DNA of 17,435 nt from JAPUDQ01 sp964532145 (GTDB taxonomy: Bacteria > Patescibacteriota > Saccharimonadia > Saccharimonadales > Saccharimonadaceae), in contig CAZHGM010000016.1 in assembly GCA_964532145.1 (NCBI GenBank), positions 1-17,435 of the forward strand, given 5' to 3'. Of the stretch, positions 1 to 6,751 are shown piece after piece. A program made the translations under genes and the position numbers. The stretch's first letter is position 1; the number at the start of each line of letters is the position of its first letter. The notes under the pieces were generated by a model, which was not told where the DNA came from, searched no databases, and was given only the letters and a program-made list of their open reading frames with translations.

Positions 1-53
1 CCAGGACCTGCTGTTTACAAAACAGCTGCTCTAACCAACTGAGCTAAAGCGGC
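1..53 (-). tRNA. tRNA-Thr (anticodon UGU), 3' part cut off by the window edge
   Basis: On the minus strand the 7-nt acceptor strand GCCGCTT (53-47) is followed by TA, a D arm GCTC...GAGC, and an anticodon arm with stem GCTGT/ACAGC around loop TTTGTAA. This puts UGU at positions 34-36, which reads ACA (Thr). The variable loop begins AGGTC, and the start of the T stem is visible at the edge. The T loop and acceptor 3' strand lie outside the window. The 5' sequence GCCGCTTTAGCTCAGTTGG is typical of bacterial tRNA-Thr. Confidence 0.93.
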
Positions 54-77
54 ATAGTAACTCAAAAGTACCGATTT

Positions 78-106
78 ATTGTAGCAAAACATCCCTGTTT
101 GAGCAA
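78..106 (-). promoter_or_regulatory. Promoter of tRNA-Thr
   Basis: On the minus strand TTGCTC (106-101), a 17-nt spacer and TACAAT (83-78) form a sigma-70-type promoter. The bases TGC directly before TACAAT make it an extended -10. Transcription would start near 71, about 17 nt before the mature tRNA 5' end. The same nonamer TGCTACAAT occurs upstream of secY. Confidence 0.6.
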
Positions 107-116
107 AGTGGCTTCT

Positions 117-151
117 CTAAAATCTAAAATTCAACGTCAAGCATCTACTTA
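117..151. repeat. Degenerate 7-bp tandem array downstream of the TPR gene
   Basis: Read on the plus strand, the sequence divides into five consecutive heptamers: CTAAAAT, CTAAAAT, TCAACGT, CAAGCAT, CTACTTA. The first two are identical and the rest are degenerate. The array ends 5 bp before the stop codon of the TPR gene (stop at 157-159). The array at 10767-10801 has the same opening heptamer and the same CATCTACT end. Confidence 0.55.
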
Positions 152-156
152 GGCGA

Positions 157-810
157 TTACATCACAATTTTGCGCGGTTGTTTGATCTTTGCCGGGGCGT
201 CTGACGGGATGATGAGTTTGGCGACCTTTTCGCGCAAAGCGGTAGCTACCTCGATCTGATCATCGCGCTCATAGGCATCGGCTAGAATAGACAAACTTTG
301 CGGATTGGGCTCCAATTCTACGGCTCGTTCGAGAGAAACAATCATTTGTTTAGTGTTACCTAGTTTTTCCTGGACTTTTGCAAAAGCGATGTGCCGTGCA
401 GCGACGTCATTCTCCATGCCGAGCGCCTGTTCAAACGCCAGAGCAGCCTTCTCATACTGGCCAGTCTCATAGTAGATCAAGCCGACATTATGCAGTGAGC
501 TGGCGCTCGGTTCGAGGCTCTGGGCAATTTCAAAACACTCGATTGCATCCTGGTACGCTCGTTGCTTGGCGTAGAGTATCCCGAGCCGGTTGTAGGCAGT
601 CGCATTTCGCTCATCGACTCGCAAAATCGTCAAGAGGACTTTTTCGGCACGCAAATACTTGCGCTCTTTGATGCTTTCGTGCGCAACTTGCCATAATTTG
701 TCGAGTCGTGTTGCAAATTTTGAGGAAATTGCCTCGGCGGCATCATTCGTAGGTTTTTGATACCACAAAACCCATACACCAAGCCCCACCAGAAGTAATA
801 TACCTAACAT
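157..810 (-). CDS. Membrane-anchored tetratricopeptide-repeat protein
   Basis: 217 residues. Residues 2-17 are a hydrophobic segment (LGILLLVGLGVWVLWY) that should act as an uncleaved N-terminal membrane anchor; the rest is soluble. From about residue 46 the sequence falls into roughly four TPR units with the usual pattern, for example AYNRLGILYAKQRAYQDAIE and LHNVGLIYYETGQYEKAALA, each closing with a Pro- or Asp-containing turn such as LEP. TPR arrays are protein-binding scaffolds; the partner cannot be told from sequence. The C-terminal tail is Lys/Pro rich. The gene is 27 bp downstream of the holB stop but has its own -10 box whose predicted start point is almost at the ATG, so it is probably transcribed separately without a leader. 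Function is otherwise unknown. Confidence 0.85.
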   Translation of the reverse strand: MLGILLLVGLGVWVLWYQKPTNDAAEAISSKFATRLDKLWQVAHESIKERKYLRAEKVLLTILRVDERNATAYNRLGILYAKQRAYQDAIECFEIAQSLEPSASSLHNVGLIYYETGQYEKAALAFEQALGMENDVAARHIAFAKVQEKLGNTKQMIVSLERAVELEPNPQSLSILADAYERDDQIEVATALREKVAKLIIPSDAPAKIKQPRKIVM

Positions 811-819
811 ATTTGCTTT

Positions 820-825
820 ATTATA
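820..825 (-). promoter_or_regulatory. -10 box of the TPR gene (leaderless type)
   Basis: A perfect TATAAT reads on the minus strand at 825-820, and only 9 nt separate it from the ATG (810-808). The expected start point is thus about 2 nt before the ATG. A poor -35 (TGTCAT) lies 17 nt upstream, inside the 3' end of holB. No Shine-Dalgarno is present in the 9-nt gap (AAAGCAAAT). Confidence 0.6.
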
Positions 826-837
826 GCTTGGATTCTC

Positions 838-1665
838 TTAAAATGACAGTGCGATATCGGTAAGCGCAAGCCTGACATTGCCATTTTGTTGGAGCCTGTC
901 AATCGCTTCCCCGATCGTTTTAGCTGCGTGCGGCGGTATGTTCTGCGGATTTTTTTTGACCATATGGTATACCACCGCTCCGACCATTGAAAGAAACGCG
1001 ATTGCCTTCGTGCGGTCGCGCACATATGCGCCACTAATTATGAGGCGCTGGTAGGCAGTTGACTGAACAAACGTCCTAGCATCTTTGGCGAGCGATGCTT
1101 GTTCGGCAAAGTATGATTCATCCGTCGCAAGCCTATGCAGCAATGCCGGCCGTCCCGCACCTAAAAACAATATTTGAGAACGCTTTGTGCTATCAAGGGT
1201 GTGATGATCGAGAAATAGCGCGGATGCATCATTGCTTATAATGGGCAGAGCAATCGACTGCGTTCTGGATTGTATTGTATCGAGTAGTTTCGCCGGAGTG
1301 TGTGATGTCAGGATGAAAAACGTGTGTTGCGGTGGTTCTTCTAGTAGTTTTAGCAATGAATTTTGCGCTGGAATACTCATCATATCCGCTTGGTCAATGA
1401 TCACTGCTCGCCCGTTCGTAGTCGATGAGCGTGTCAGCTCATAGAGTTTGCGGATTAGCTCAATACTTATATCTTTGCCGTCGATCGGTGATATTTCGTG
1501 TATCGATACGCTGTCGGTTAGGACATTGGCAAGCGTCCGCGCGGTTGTTGTTAGACCCATTCCATCAGGCCCATGCAGCAAAAGTCCGTGAGACGGCCGT
1601 TTGATAAAATGCTCCAGCTGGCGTCGCGAGCTGTCGTGCAGGAAAAGATTAGGCGCAAATGTCAT
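838..1665 (-). CDS. holB: DNA polymerase III delta' subunit-like clamp-loader protein
   Basis: 275 residues from the ATG at 1665. The preceding TTG at 1668 is less likely because the AAGGAG Shine-Dalgarno, which lies in the end of the upstream gene, is too close to it. The protein has the AAA+ clamp-loader layout: a P-loop-like GPDGMGLT at about 32-39, a Walker-B-like AVIIDQAD and the family signature QNSLLKLLEEPP, followed by ILTSHTPAKLL and an SRT in place of the usual SRC. The P-loop lysine is replaced by leucine, so ATP hydrolysis is unlikely; this fits delta', a non-ATPase subunit, rather than gamma/tau. There are no cysteines at all, so the zinc module of many clamp-loader subunits is absent. 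It overlaps the upstream pseudouridine synthase gene by 17 bp and is probably translationally coupled to it. Role: loading the sliding clamp during replication. Confidence 0.85.
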   Translation of the reverse strand: MTFAPNLFLHDSSRRQLEHFIKRPSHGLLLHGPDGMGLTTTARTLANVLTDSVSIHEISPIDGKDISIELIRKLYELTRSSTTNGRAVIIDQADMMSIPAQNSLLKLLEEPPQHTFFILTSHTPAKLLDTIQSRTQSIALPIISNDASALFLDHHTLDSTKRSQILFLGAGRPALLHRLATDESYFAEQASLAKDARTFVQSTAYQRLIISGAYVRDRTKAIAFLSMVGAVVYHMVKKNPQNIPPHAAKTIGEAIDRLQQNGNVRLALTDIALSF

Positions 1666-2488
1666 CAATCACTCCTTGGAGGTCATCTGGAGGCGGCGCG
1701 GTAAATGTCTGGCGGGTATGCGATGGCAGGGTGATTTCGAGCTCCGCAGCGTGCAGGCAGAGTCTAGCAATCGGGCTTTTGCCGCCATCGTACAGTCTGT
1801 CGCCAACAATCGGCGTGCCGATATATGCCATATGTACGCGCAGTTGATGCGTGCGGCCAGTGACTGGCTTTAGTTTAACAACGCTGTACTTGTTATGTGA
1901 TCCGACCACTTCGTAGTCTGTCTGAGCCGGCTTGCCGCTCGGATCGACTCGAAAGCTGCTGGGTCGTTTTGGGTTGCGCGCAATCGGCAGATCAATCCTG
2001 GCTGCATATTCTTTCGGGTGGCCTCGTACAACAGCAATATACGTTTTTTTGGCCTTGCGGTCTTGGAATTGTCGTTGCAGATAGGATTTTGCAGCCTCGT
2101 GCTTCGCTGCGATGATGAGGCCGCTCGTATCTCGGTCAAGTCGATGTACTATGCCGGGACGAATCGAGTCGTCGTGACCTTTCATGTGGCGCCGTACAAA
2201 ATCAGCCACCGTAAATTCTTCCGGCGTCAGCCCCTTAGCGTGACTGAGGGTGCCGCTTGGCTTATTCATAACCAGTACATCGTTATCCTCATAAACTACC
2301 TCGATATCACCAGTCAAAACTGGCGGTTTCGGAGCTTTTATTGTTACCTCGTCATCCTCACCTAGCTCGTAACTGGTATCGGTTACTGGCTCGGCATTTA
2401 CAAATACTCGACCCTCTTTGATTACCTTCTGCCACTGCGAACGCGAGCGTTCCGGCCAATACTGGGCCACGTATACATCAAGCCGCAT
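1649..2488 (-). CDS. RluA-family 23S rRNA pseudouridine synthase (RluD-like)
   Basis: 279 residues, full length for the family. Residues 1-55 form an S4 RNA-binding domain (RLDVYVAQY... to the DDEVTIKAP strand). The catalytic domain follows, with VLVMNKPSGTLSH at about 71-83 and the diagnostic HRLDRDTSG at 115-123, where Asp118 is the expected catalytic aspartate. GRTHQLRVHM and IVGDRLY further on are also conserved. The enzyme isomerises uridines in structured RNA, most likely 23S rRNA; which positions cannot be told from sequence, so I leave the symbol blank. It starts 4 nt after the trpS stop with no clear Shine-Dalgarno (TTGCGACCAAAGGCC upstream), so coupling to trpS is likely. The 3' end overlaps holB. 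Confidence 0.92.
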   Translation of the reverse strand: MRLDVYVAQYWPERSRSQWQKVIKEGRVFVNAEPVTDTSYELGEDDEVTIKAPKPPVLTGDIEVVYEDNDVLVMNKPSGTLSHAKGLTPEEFTVADFVRRHMKGHDDSIRPGIVHRLDRDTSGLIIAAKHEAAKSYLQRQFQDRKAKKTYIAVVRGHPKEYAARIDLPIARNPKRPSSFRVDPSGKPAQTDYEVVGSHNKYSVVKLKPVTGRTHQLRVHMAYIGTPIVGDRLYDGGKSPIARLCLHAAELEITLPSHTRQTFTAPPPDDLQGVIDDICA

Positions 2489-2492
2489 GTGC

Positions 2493-3524
2493 TTAGGCCT
2501 TTGGTCGCAATCCGACAGCTTGCTGGACGCTCAAGAGACGGGCATGTGTAACTTCACGCATAGCAGCTTCGTCGGATTCAAGTTTTTTCATGAGCATGGT
2601 GTCATCTATCAGGCCATAGAGTTTTTGAAAATTAGTCAGGAACTCCTCGACACTGGTTGCGACGGCTTTTTTGAGCTCACCATAGCTGGTTTTGCCTTCC
2701 CATTCGGCATTGACATGTGCCTGATCTCGTGCGCTGAGCATCGAAAGCAGCTGCAAAAGATTGGTGATACCGGGTTGCGTTACCCAGTCAAAATTCACCT
2801 CTCCTACGCTGTCCGTCGCGGCACTCATGATTTTTTTGGCAGCAACAGCAGGTTTATCCATCAGGAGGATCTTTGATTTGGTATCAGCCGAGCTCTTGCT
2901 CATTTTTTTTGTCGGGTCGCTCAGACTACGGATTCGCAGGCCATTGTCACGGCGCATGAATTCCGATTGTTTCTGGGTGGATTCGGGGACGACGAACAGC
3001 TCACCAAATTTATTGTTCATACGTATGGCAACATCACGGGTAATCTCAAGATGCTGAAATTGGTCTTCGCCAACTGGCACCCATTTTGCGCCGTACAGCA
3101 ATATGTCAGCCGCCATTAGCACCGGATAGTTCATCAGCCCCATCGTGACACTCGCCGCATGCTCGGCAGACTTGTCCTTGTACTGGATCATCCGCTGCAT
3201 TTCGCCGACATAAGTAAAGCAGTCCAATATCCATGTCAACTCGCTATGAGCCGGGATGTAGCTCTGCCGATAGATGAATGTGTCAGGATTATGTAGATCT
3301 AGCCCGGCAGCGACAAAATATTTGAGGTTATGCAGGGTGTTTTCATAGAGCGAGCCGTGGTCGATCGGCGTCGTGAAGCTATGGAGATCTGGCACGAACA
3401 TGTTGATTTGGTATTGCCCGGCATATTGGCGCTGCATCTCAACCATTGGCACGAAGGCACCTAAATAATTTGCCAACGTTGGCTCCTCATTACTTCTGAT
3501 ACCGGTAAGAATCGTTTCTTTCAT
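2493..3524 (-). CDS. trpS: Tryptophanyl-tRNA synthetase
   Basis: 343 residues from the ATG at 3524; the longer open frame to 3653 runs through the divergent promoter region and adds no family sequence, so I reject it. Class I synthetase: it begins MKETILTGIRSN as TrpRS proteins do and has the KMSKS loop at residues 207-211 (DPTKKMSKS). The GEDQ segment PVGEDQFQHLEITRD at about 150-164 is also present. The HIGH-equivalent, usually TIGN or HLGN, here reads TLAN at 16-19, so its glycine is alanine, and the usual PSG before it is SNE. It charges tRNA-Trp with tryptophan in the cytoplasm. It heads the trpS-rluA-like-holB run and is divergent from the lipid kinase gene. Length matches the bacterial family (about 330-350). 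Confidence 0.95.
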   Translation of the reverse strand: MKETILTGIRSNEEPTLANYLGAFVPMVEMQRQYAGQYQINMFVPDLHSFTTPIDHGSLYENTLHNLKYFVAAGLDLHNPDTFIYRQSYIPAHSELTWILDCFTYVGEMQRMIQYKDKSAEHAASVTMGLMNYPVLMAADILLYGAKWVPVGEDQFQHLEITRDVAIRMNNKFGELFVVPESTQKQSEFMRRDNGLRIRSLSDPTKKMSKSSADTKSKILLMDKPAVAAKKIMSAATDSVGEVNFDWVTQPGITNLLQLLSMLSARDQAHVNAEWEGKTSYGELKKAVATSVEEFLTNFQKLYGLIDDTMLMKKLESDEAAMREVTHARLLSVQQAVGLRPKA

Positions 3525-3554
3525 GAATATGACCGTACTAAGGCGCGTAGCGCT

Positions 3555-3560
3555 ATCATA
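3555..3560 (-). promoter_or_regulatory. Possible -10 box for trpS
   Basis: TATGAT reads on the minus strand at 3560-3555, 30 nt before the trpS ATG; the -35 is poor. This lies in the 75-bp divergent gap, so trpS and the lipid kinase promoters sit nearly back to back. An alternative TATACT also occurs further upstream on this strand. Confidence 0.35.
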
Positions 3561-3586
3561 CAATATCTTTAGTATATCACGAGTGC

Positions 3587-3592
3587 TATACT
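3587..3592 (+). promoter_or_regulatory. -10 box of the lipid kinase gene (leaderless type)
   Basis: TATACT ends 7 nt before the ATG at 3600 (gap TGATTTC). A start point 7 nt after the box would fall on or next to the A of the ATG. There is no Shine-Dalgarno. The -35 is weak (ATCTTT, 16-nt spacer). Confidence 0.5.
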
Positions 3593-3599
3593 TGATTTC

Positions 3600-4496
3600 A
3601 TGAGGATGTTTGACTATATCGCCGTAATTTATAATCCGAAAAGTACCGGTCATGCTATCAAAATGGCGAAGGATTTATGCGACTCGATTAATGGACACTT
3701 TGAGGTTATCCAGAAAAAAGCCGTGCTTCATCCGACGCAGTCCAAAGGCGATGCCGTTACGATCGCTCGCACCCTGGTAGGTAAATACGAAAAACCGCTA
3801 TTGATATCGGTGAGCGGCGACGGTGGCTACAATGAGGTTATCAATGGCGCAATTGAGGCAAAATCTGCCTCACATACTCCTGTTGTGGCCGTCATGCCGG
3901 CCGGGAACGCCAATGATCATTACCGGGTAATGGCCGGAGACACGCCACTTATCCGTCTGATTAAAACGGCCGATATTTCTCCGCTCGACCTAATATATAT
4001 TTCCGTAAAGGCGAAAGATTTTAGCTTTGAGCGCTACGGGCATTCCTATATTGGGTTCGGCATCACCTCGGAGGTCGGTCGCAGTCTGAACCGTCACGGC
4101 AAAAGCCCATGGAATGAACTTCGTTTGACGCTTGCAACACTTAAGGACTTCACCCCATTTACCCTCGTGCGGGGTGGAACTAGCTATGAATATGACTCCC
4201 TGGTGTTCGCAAACATCAAAGAGATGGCGAAAGGCGTCAAACTGAGCGCCAAAGGCTCCGTTACTGATGGTAAGTTCGAACGTGTTGCTGTCCGTCATCG
4301 CGGTAAGCTACACACGGTAAAAGCCGTTACGCATGCTGTGATATTCGGGTTCAAGCGTCCAAAGCAATTTTCGACCTACCGTTTTATGATAGAACATGAG
4401 ACCTCGGTACAGGTGGACGGAGAGACGTGGCAGTTACCCGCAAAATCGCGAGTAGTGATTTTATCCAAGCGGCACGCGATCGATACCATACTCTAA
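3600..4496 (+). CDS. Diacylglycerol kinase-family lipid kinase
   Basis: 298 residues. The DAGK catalytic-domain motifs appear in order: IYNPKSTGHA at about 10-19 (family NPxSG), the nucleotide-binding SVSGDGGYNEVINGAI at about 70-85 (family GGDGTxNEVVNG, here with Gly then Tyr in place of Thr), and VMPAGNANDHYR at about 100-111. The C-terminal half has the beta-rich pattern of the YegS/DgkB group, including DGKFERVAV and VDGETWQLP. Such enzymes phosphorylate diacylglycerol or related lipids at the inner membrane face; the substrate cannot be fixed from sequence, and sphingosine-like or other lipids are possible. ATG at 3600 is taken because the -10 box points to it; ATG at 3606 is the alternative. 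It is the only long plus-strand gene and is followed by a small membrane-protein gene. Confidence 0.88.
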   Translation: MRMFDYIAVIYNPKSTGHAIKMAKDLCDSINGHFEVIQKKAVLHPTQSKGDAVTIARTLVGKYEKPLLISVSGDGGYNEVINGAIEAKSASHTPVVAVMPAGNANDHYRVMAGDTPLIRLIKTADISPLDLIYISVKAKDFSFERYGHSYIGFGITSEVGRSLNRHGKSPWNELRLTLATLKDFTPFTLVRGGTSYEYDSLVFANIKEMAKGVKLSAKGSVTDGKFERVAVRHRGKLHTVKAVTHAVIFGFKRPKQFSTYRFMIEHETSVQVDGETWQLPAKSRVVILSKRHAIDTIL

Positions 4497-4507
4497 TCAT
4501 TTCGGCG

Positions 4508-4513
4508 TATACT
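4508..4513 (+). promoter_or_regulatory. -10 box of the small membrane protein gene (leaderless type)
   Basis: TATACT followed by AAAGATAC and then ATG: the 8-nt gap puts the predicted start point at or just before the initiation codon. No Shine-Dalgarno and no good -35 are visible. Confidence 0.5.
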
Positions 4514-4521
4514 AAAGATAC

Positions 4522-4698
4522 ATGTCCAAAGCACCAATGTACCTCATACCTACCATCGCTATGATGATAGGTGGCTCCTTGCCATCCCTGTGGGGCGCTT
4601 CGATGTTTGATGTCTGGTCAGTTGTAGGAAGCATCATTGGCGGCATCGTAGGCGTTGTCATCTACGCCAAGCTCCGTGCTAGCGGCCTCATCGAATAG
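4522..4698 (+). CDS. Small two-helix membrane protein (58 residues)
   Basis: A 58-residue frame reading MSKAPMYLIPTIAMMIGG... and ending LRASGLIE. It has two hydrophobic stretches, residues about 6-25 and about 31-49. The second, SVVGSIIGGIVGVVIYAKL, is glycine-spaced like the helices of the GlsB/YeaQ/YmgE group (transglycosylase-associated small proteins). That resemblance is only by eye; the protein may belong to an unrelated small-protein family. Support for translation comes from the -10 box set 8 nt before the ATG, the clear membrane-protein composition, and the hairpin terminator that begins 12 bp after the stop. Function unknown. Confidence 0.65.
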   Translation: MSKAPMYLIPTIAMMIGGSLPSLWGASMFDVWSVVGSIIGGIVGVVIYAKLRASGLIE

Positions 4699-4709
4699 CC
4701 ACCATAATA

Positions 4710-4738
4710 AAACTCCCCACCTTATCGATGGGGAGTTT
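4710..4738. terminator. Bidirectional hairpin terminator
   Basis: A 9-bp perfect stem AAACTCCCC / GGGGAGTTT encloses an 11-nt loop. On the minus strand the stem runs into TTTTATTAT, a proper U-tract that would end the surface-protein transcript. On the plus strand the stem ends in TTTCT, so it can also end the small membrane-protein transcript. It lies between two convergent genes. Confidence 0.8.
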
Positions 4739-4777
4739 CTGCCAGCGTTCTTACGCGCGGGGGTGAAGAACGGTCAA

Positions 4778-5716
4778 TTATTTGCGGCGGAAGTTTCGCA
4801 GGTACATTGCAGCACCAGTGAGCGTTCCAAGACCAAGGGTCGTTGCAAGCGTGTCAACTGGACCAGTTGAAGCGATCTTCTCAGGAGCAGTTGTAGCAAG
4901 TACTTTTGGCTTACAAGCGTCATCGTTAGCAGGTTTGTAGTTGTTAACCTGCGATGGCTTGACTTTGATCGTCTGGCCGTCTGCTGGGTTACATACTTCA
5001 ACCGTTGCGTCACTACATGCTTCATCGGTAACAGGCTTGTAGTTTTTAACTTCTGATGGTTTCACCTTAATGATTTGACCAGTCTTAGGGTTACATACCT
5101 CTACTTTTGGCTTACATGCTTCATCATCTTTTGGCAGATAATTGTGCGCCTGTGACTGTGGTACAGAGATAATCTGACCAGTCTTAGGGTTACATACCTC
5201 TACCTTAGGCTCTTCACAGTTGTTTTTCGTTTTCTTGACAATCTGTGTTGCAATTGCTCGGCCTTGGTGGCCATCTGCGCCAACTGTGACGACTTCTGGA
5301 CCAATGTATGCATCCATTTGAGTGTTCTTACACTCGTTTGGAACAGCGATAGTGACAGTACTCTCACCGTTTGTGCCGGCTTTTAGTACCAGTTTTTTAC
5401 TCGAGAACTGTTTTTGTGGGTATGCAGTTTCGTTTCCGAAGAATGCACCACCATCGTAGTTGTCCGGCATTGTGTACGAGCCGACAAATACCGTAACATC
5501 TTCACAGAGCGGACGGCTGTCTACTGTTTTGAAATGAACAGTAGTGTTAGACGTCCATTCGCCTACGTAATTCTTGTTGACGTTTCCGTCAATACAAGGA
5601 CGTGGGATAGAACCAGTTGGGGCGTTGTTAACCGTTGCAAATGCAGGTACTGCAGGTGCGATACCAGCAACAAGGGCAACAAGGGCGCCAACGAATACTT
5701 TTTTAGTAATAACCAT
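4778..5716 (-). CDS. Secreted cell-surface protein with Cys-pair repeats and variant sortase signal
   Basis: 312 residues. A signal peptide spans 1-27 (basic MVITKK, hydrophobic core, cleavage likely after AFA). A roughly 140-residue beta-rich, Cys-containing region follows (C41, C71, C129, C167), then three repeats at about 171-203, 204-236 and 238-270. Each reads roughly VEVCNPKTGQIIKVKPS...NYKP..DEAC, so each carries one Cys near its start and one at its end, fit for disulfides. The C-terminus has IASTGP (281-286), a hydrophobic stretch of about 19 residues and the basic tail RNFRRK, the three-part layout of a sortase substrate, but with Ala where LPxTG has Pro. It is alone between terminators and has a strong promoter and Shine-Dalgarno, so expression may be high. 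Possible roles are adhesion or host contact; this is inference only. Confidence 0.85.
   Translation of the reverse strand: MVITKKVFVGALVALVAGIAPAVPAFATVNNAPTGSIPRPCIDGNVNKNYVGEWTSNTTVHFKTVDSRPLCEDVTVFVGSYTMPDNYDGGAFFGNETAYPQKQFSSKKLVLKAGTNGESTVTIAVPNECKNTQMDAYIGPEVVTVGADGHQGRAIATQIVKKTKNNCEEPKVEVCNPKTGQIISVPQSQAHNYLPKDDEACKPKVEVCNPKTGQIIKVKPSEVKNYKPVTDEACSDATVEVCNPADGQTIKVKPSQVNNYKPANDDACKPKVLATTAPEKIASTGPVDTLATTLGLGTLTGAAMYLRNFRRK
4907..5208 (-). repeat. Three tandem coding repeats of about 100 bp in the surface-protein gene
   Basis: Residues about 171-270 of the surface protein form three copies of a 33-34 residue unit. The first two are closest: both encode KVEVCNPKTGQII, with nearly identical DNA (for example gaccagtcttagggttacatacctct occurs twice in whole or large part). 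The third has diverged to TVEVCNPADGQTIKVKPSQV. Such arrays can change copy number by recombination. Confidence 0.85.
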
Positions 5717-5726
5717 TGTAGTAGTT

Positions 5727-5733
5727 ACCTCCT
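5727..5733 (-). promoter_or_regulatory. Strong Shine-Dalgarno of the surface-protein gene
   Basis: AGGAGGT reads on the minus strand, 10 nt before the ATG (5716). It is one of the best-matching ribosome sites here and contrasts with neighbouring genes that have none. Confidence 0.8.
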
Positions 5734-5753
5734 ACTCATTTAGTAACGATAAC

Positions 5754-5782
5754 ATCATACATTATTTTGGCAATTATGTCAA
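5754..5782 (-). promoter_or_regulatory. Near-consensus sigma-70 promoter of the surface-protein gene
   Basis: On the minus strand TTGACA (5782-5777), exactly 17 nt, then TATGAT (5759-5754). The -35 is perfect and the -10 has one difference from TATAAT. The start point should be near 5747, giving a leader of about 31 nt that carries the Shine-Dalgarno. Confidence 0.88.
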
Positions 5783-5869
5783 TACTATTTTATAAAAAAG
5801 TTATGCTTACTCCTATTAACACCCTATCCACCCCTGATACCGTGACAGCGCCTGATGATATCACACTCT

Positions 5870-5900
5870 ACAAAAAACGGCCATTGTGGCCGTTTTTTGT
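5870..5900. terminator. Strong terminator of the alpha/L13-S9 operon
   Basis: A 14-bp perfect inverted repeat, ACAAAAAACGGCCA / TGGCCGTTTTTTGT, surrounds a 3-nt loop, with a G+C core and A/T arms so that each strand ends in six U. It begins 10 bp after the rpsI stop codon. It is symmetrical and may work both ways. Confidence 0.92.
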
Positions 5901-5909
5901 AAGTATGCG

Positions 5910-6311
5910 TTATCGTTTCGAGAACTGTTCACGCTTGCGAGCGCTTCGCAACCCGTACTTTTTACGTTCTTTCTCTCTTGAGTCGCGCTTGAGCAGGCTT
6001 GCTTTTTTAAGCGTACCGCGAAGTGATTCATCCATTTCGCTAATGCTCTTGGCGATCGCTAGCTTGCAGGCGTCGACTTGACCGCTCATTCCGCCACCAG
6101 AGACGAGAATGCTGACATTAAAAGAGTCCTGCTTGCCAATCAGCGCCAACGGATCAGTTAGCTCAGCGACAAGTGTCTTGTTACCATCGAAATACTCGTC
6201 AGCAGTCATACCATTAACGGTAATGGCGCCTTTGCCGCCAGTAAGGCGTGCACGGGCTGTCGCGCGTTTGCGTCGTCCCAGGCCATAAAAATATGTGTCA
6301 GACTTTGGCAT
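5910..6311 (-). CDS. rpsI: 30S ribosomal protein S9 (uS9)
   Basis: 133 residues, normal length. It opens with FYGLGRRKRATARARL, the family's GxGRRKxAxARV segment, and contains VSGGGMSGQVDACKLAIAKS. It ends with the basic tail RSARKREQFSKR, whose final SKR reaches the P-site tRNA in known ribosomes. The start codon overlaps the rplM stop by one base (TAATG), with AGGAAG upstream as Shine-Dalgarno. It is the last gene of the operon; the terminator follows directly. Confidence 0.97.
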   Translation of the reverse strand: MPKSDTYFYGLGRRKRATARARLTGGKGAITVNGMTADEYFDGNKTLVAELTDPLALIGKQDSFNVSILVSGGGMSGQVDACKLAIAKSISEMDESLRGTLKKASLLKRDSREKERKKYGLRSARKREQFSKR

Positions 6312-6751
6312 TATTTACTTCCTTTCACTGAAAGACGAACTGGTTTCTGAGCATCGTGACCGTGAGTTTCTCCAGGAAACACACGCAGACGTTTCATGCG
6401 TTCAGCGTGCAGTTTATTACGGGGAATCATACCGGCAACAGCATGCTCAATGATTTGATGAGAGCCAGTTTGACGAGCTTCACCAGCGGTGCGGCTCTTG
6501 ATACCGCCAGGGAATCCTGAATGGCGGTAATATGACTTTTGTAATTCTTTATTACCCGTTAGTATCGCTTTATCAGCATTAATAACGATCACATAGTCAC
6601 CATCATCGATATTTGGAGAGTATGTTGGCTTGTATTTGCCCGTCAGCCTCGTTGCAATTACGGTTGCGATCCGGCCTAGCGGTGCCTCAGTCGCGTCCAC
6701 AACGATCCACTTGTGGTTCACATCGGCCGCTTTAAGAGAAAATGTCTTCAT
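6311..6751 (-). CDS. rplM: 50S ribosomal protein L13 (uL13)
   Basis: 146 residues, normal length. Family segments include KWIVVDATEAPLGRIAT near the start, GDYVIVINADKAILTG in the middle and AVAGMIPRNKLHAERMKRLRVF near residue 115. It assembles early into the 50S subunit. It is joined to both neighbours by one-base TAATG overlaps and has GGAGACC as Shine-Dalgarno. The rplM-rpsI pair is widely conserved; here it is fused to the end of the alpha operon behind rplQ. Confidence 0.97.
   Translation of the reverse strand: MKTFSLKAADVNHKWIVVDATEAPLGRIATVIATRLTGKYKPTYSPNIDDGDYVIVINADKAILTGNKELQKSYYRHSGFPGGIKSRTAGEARQTGSHQIIEHAVAGMIPRNKLHAERMKRLRVFPGETHGHDAQKPVRLSVKGSK

Noticed and set aside
838..1668. 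holB as tau/gamma (dnaX)
   Set aside because: No P-loop lysine, no cysteines for the zinc module and no long C-terminal domain; delta' fits better.
1870..2876. Plus-strand and other-frame long frames across rluA-like and trpS genes
   Set aside because: They are antisense or shifted readings of well-supported genes, with no family sequence and no ribosome sites.
3525..3653. Longer trpS start at 3653
   Set aside because: The 43 extra residues overlap the divergent lipid kinase gene and promoter and precede the family-typical MKETILTGIRSN start.
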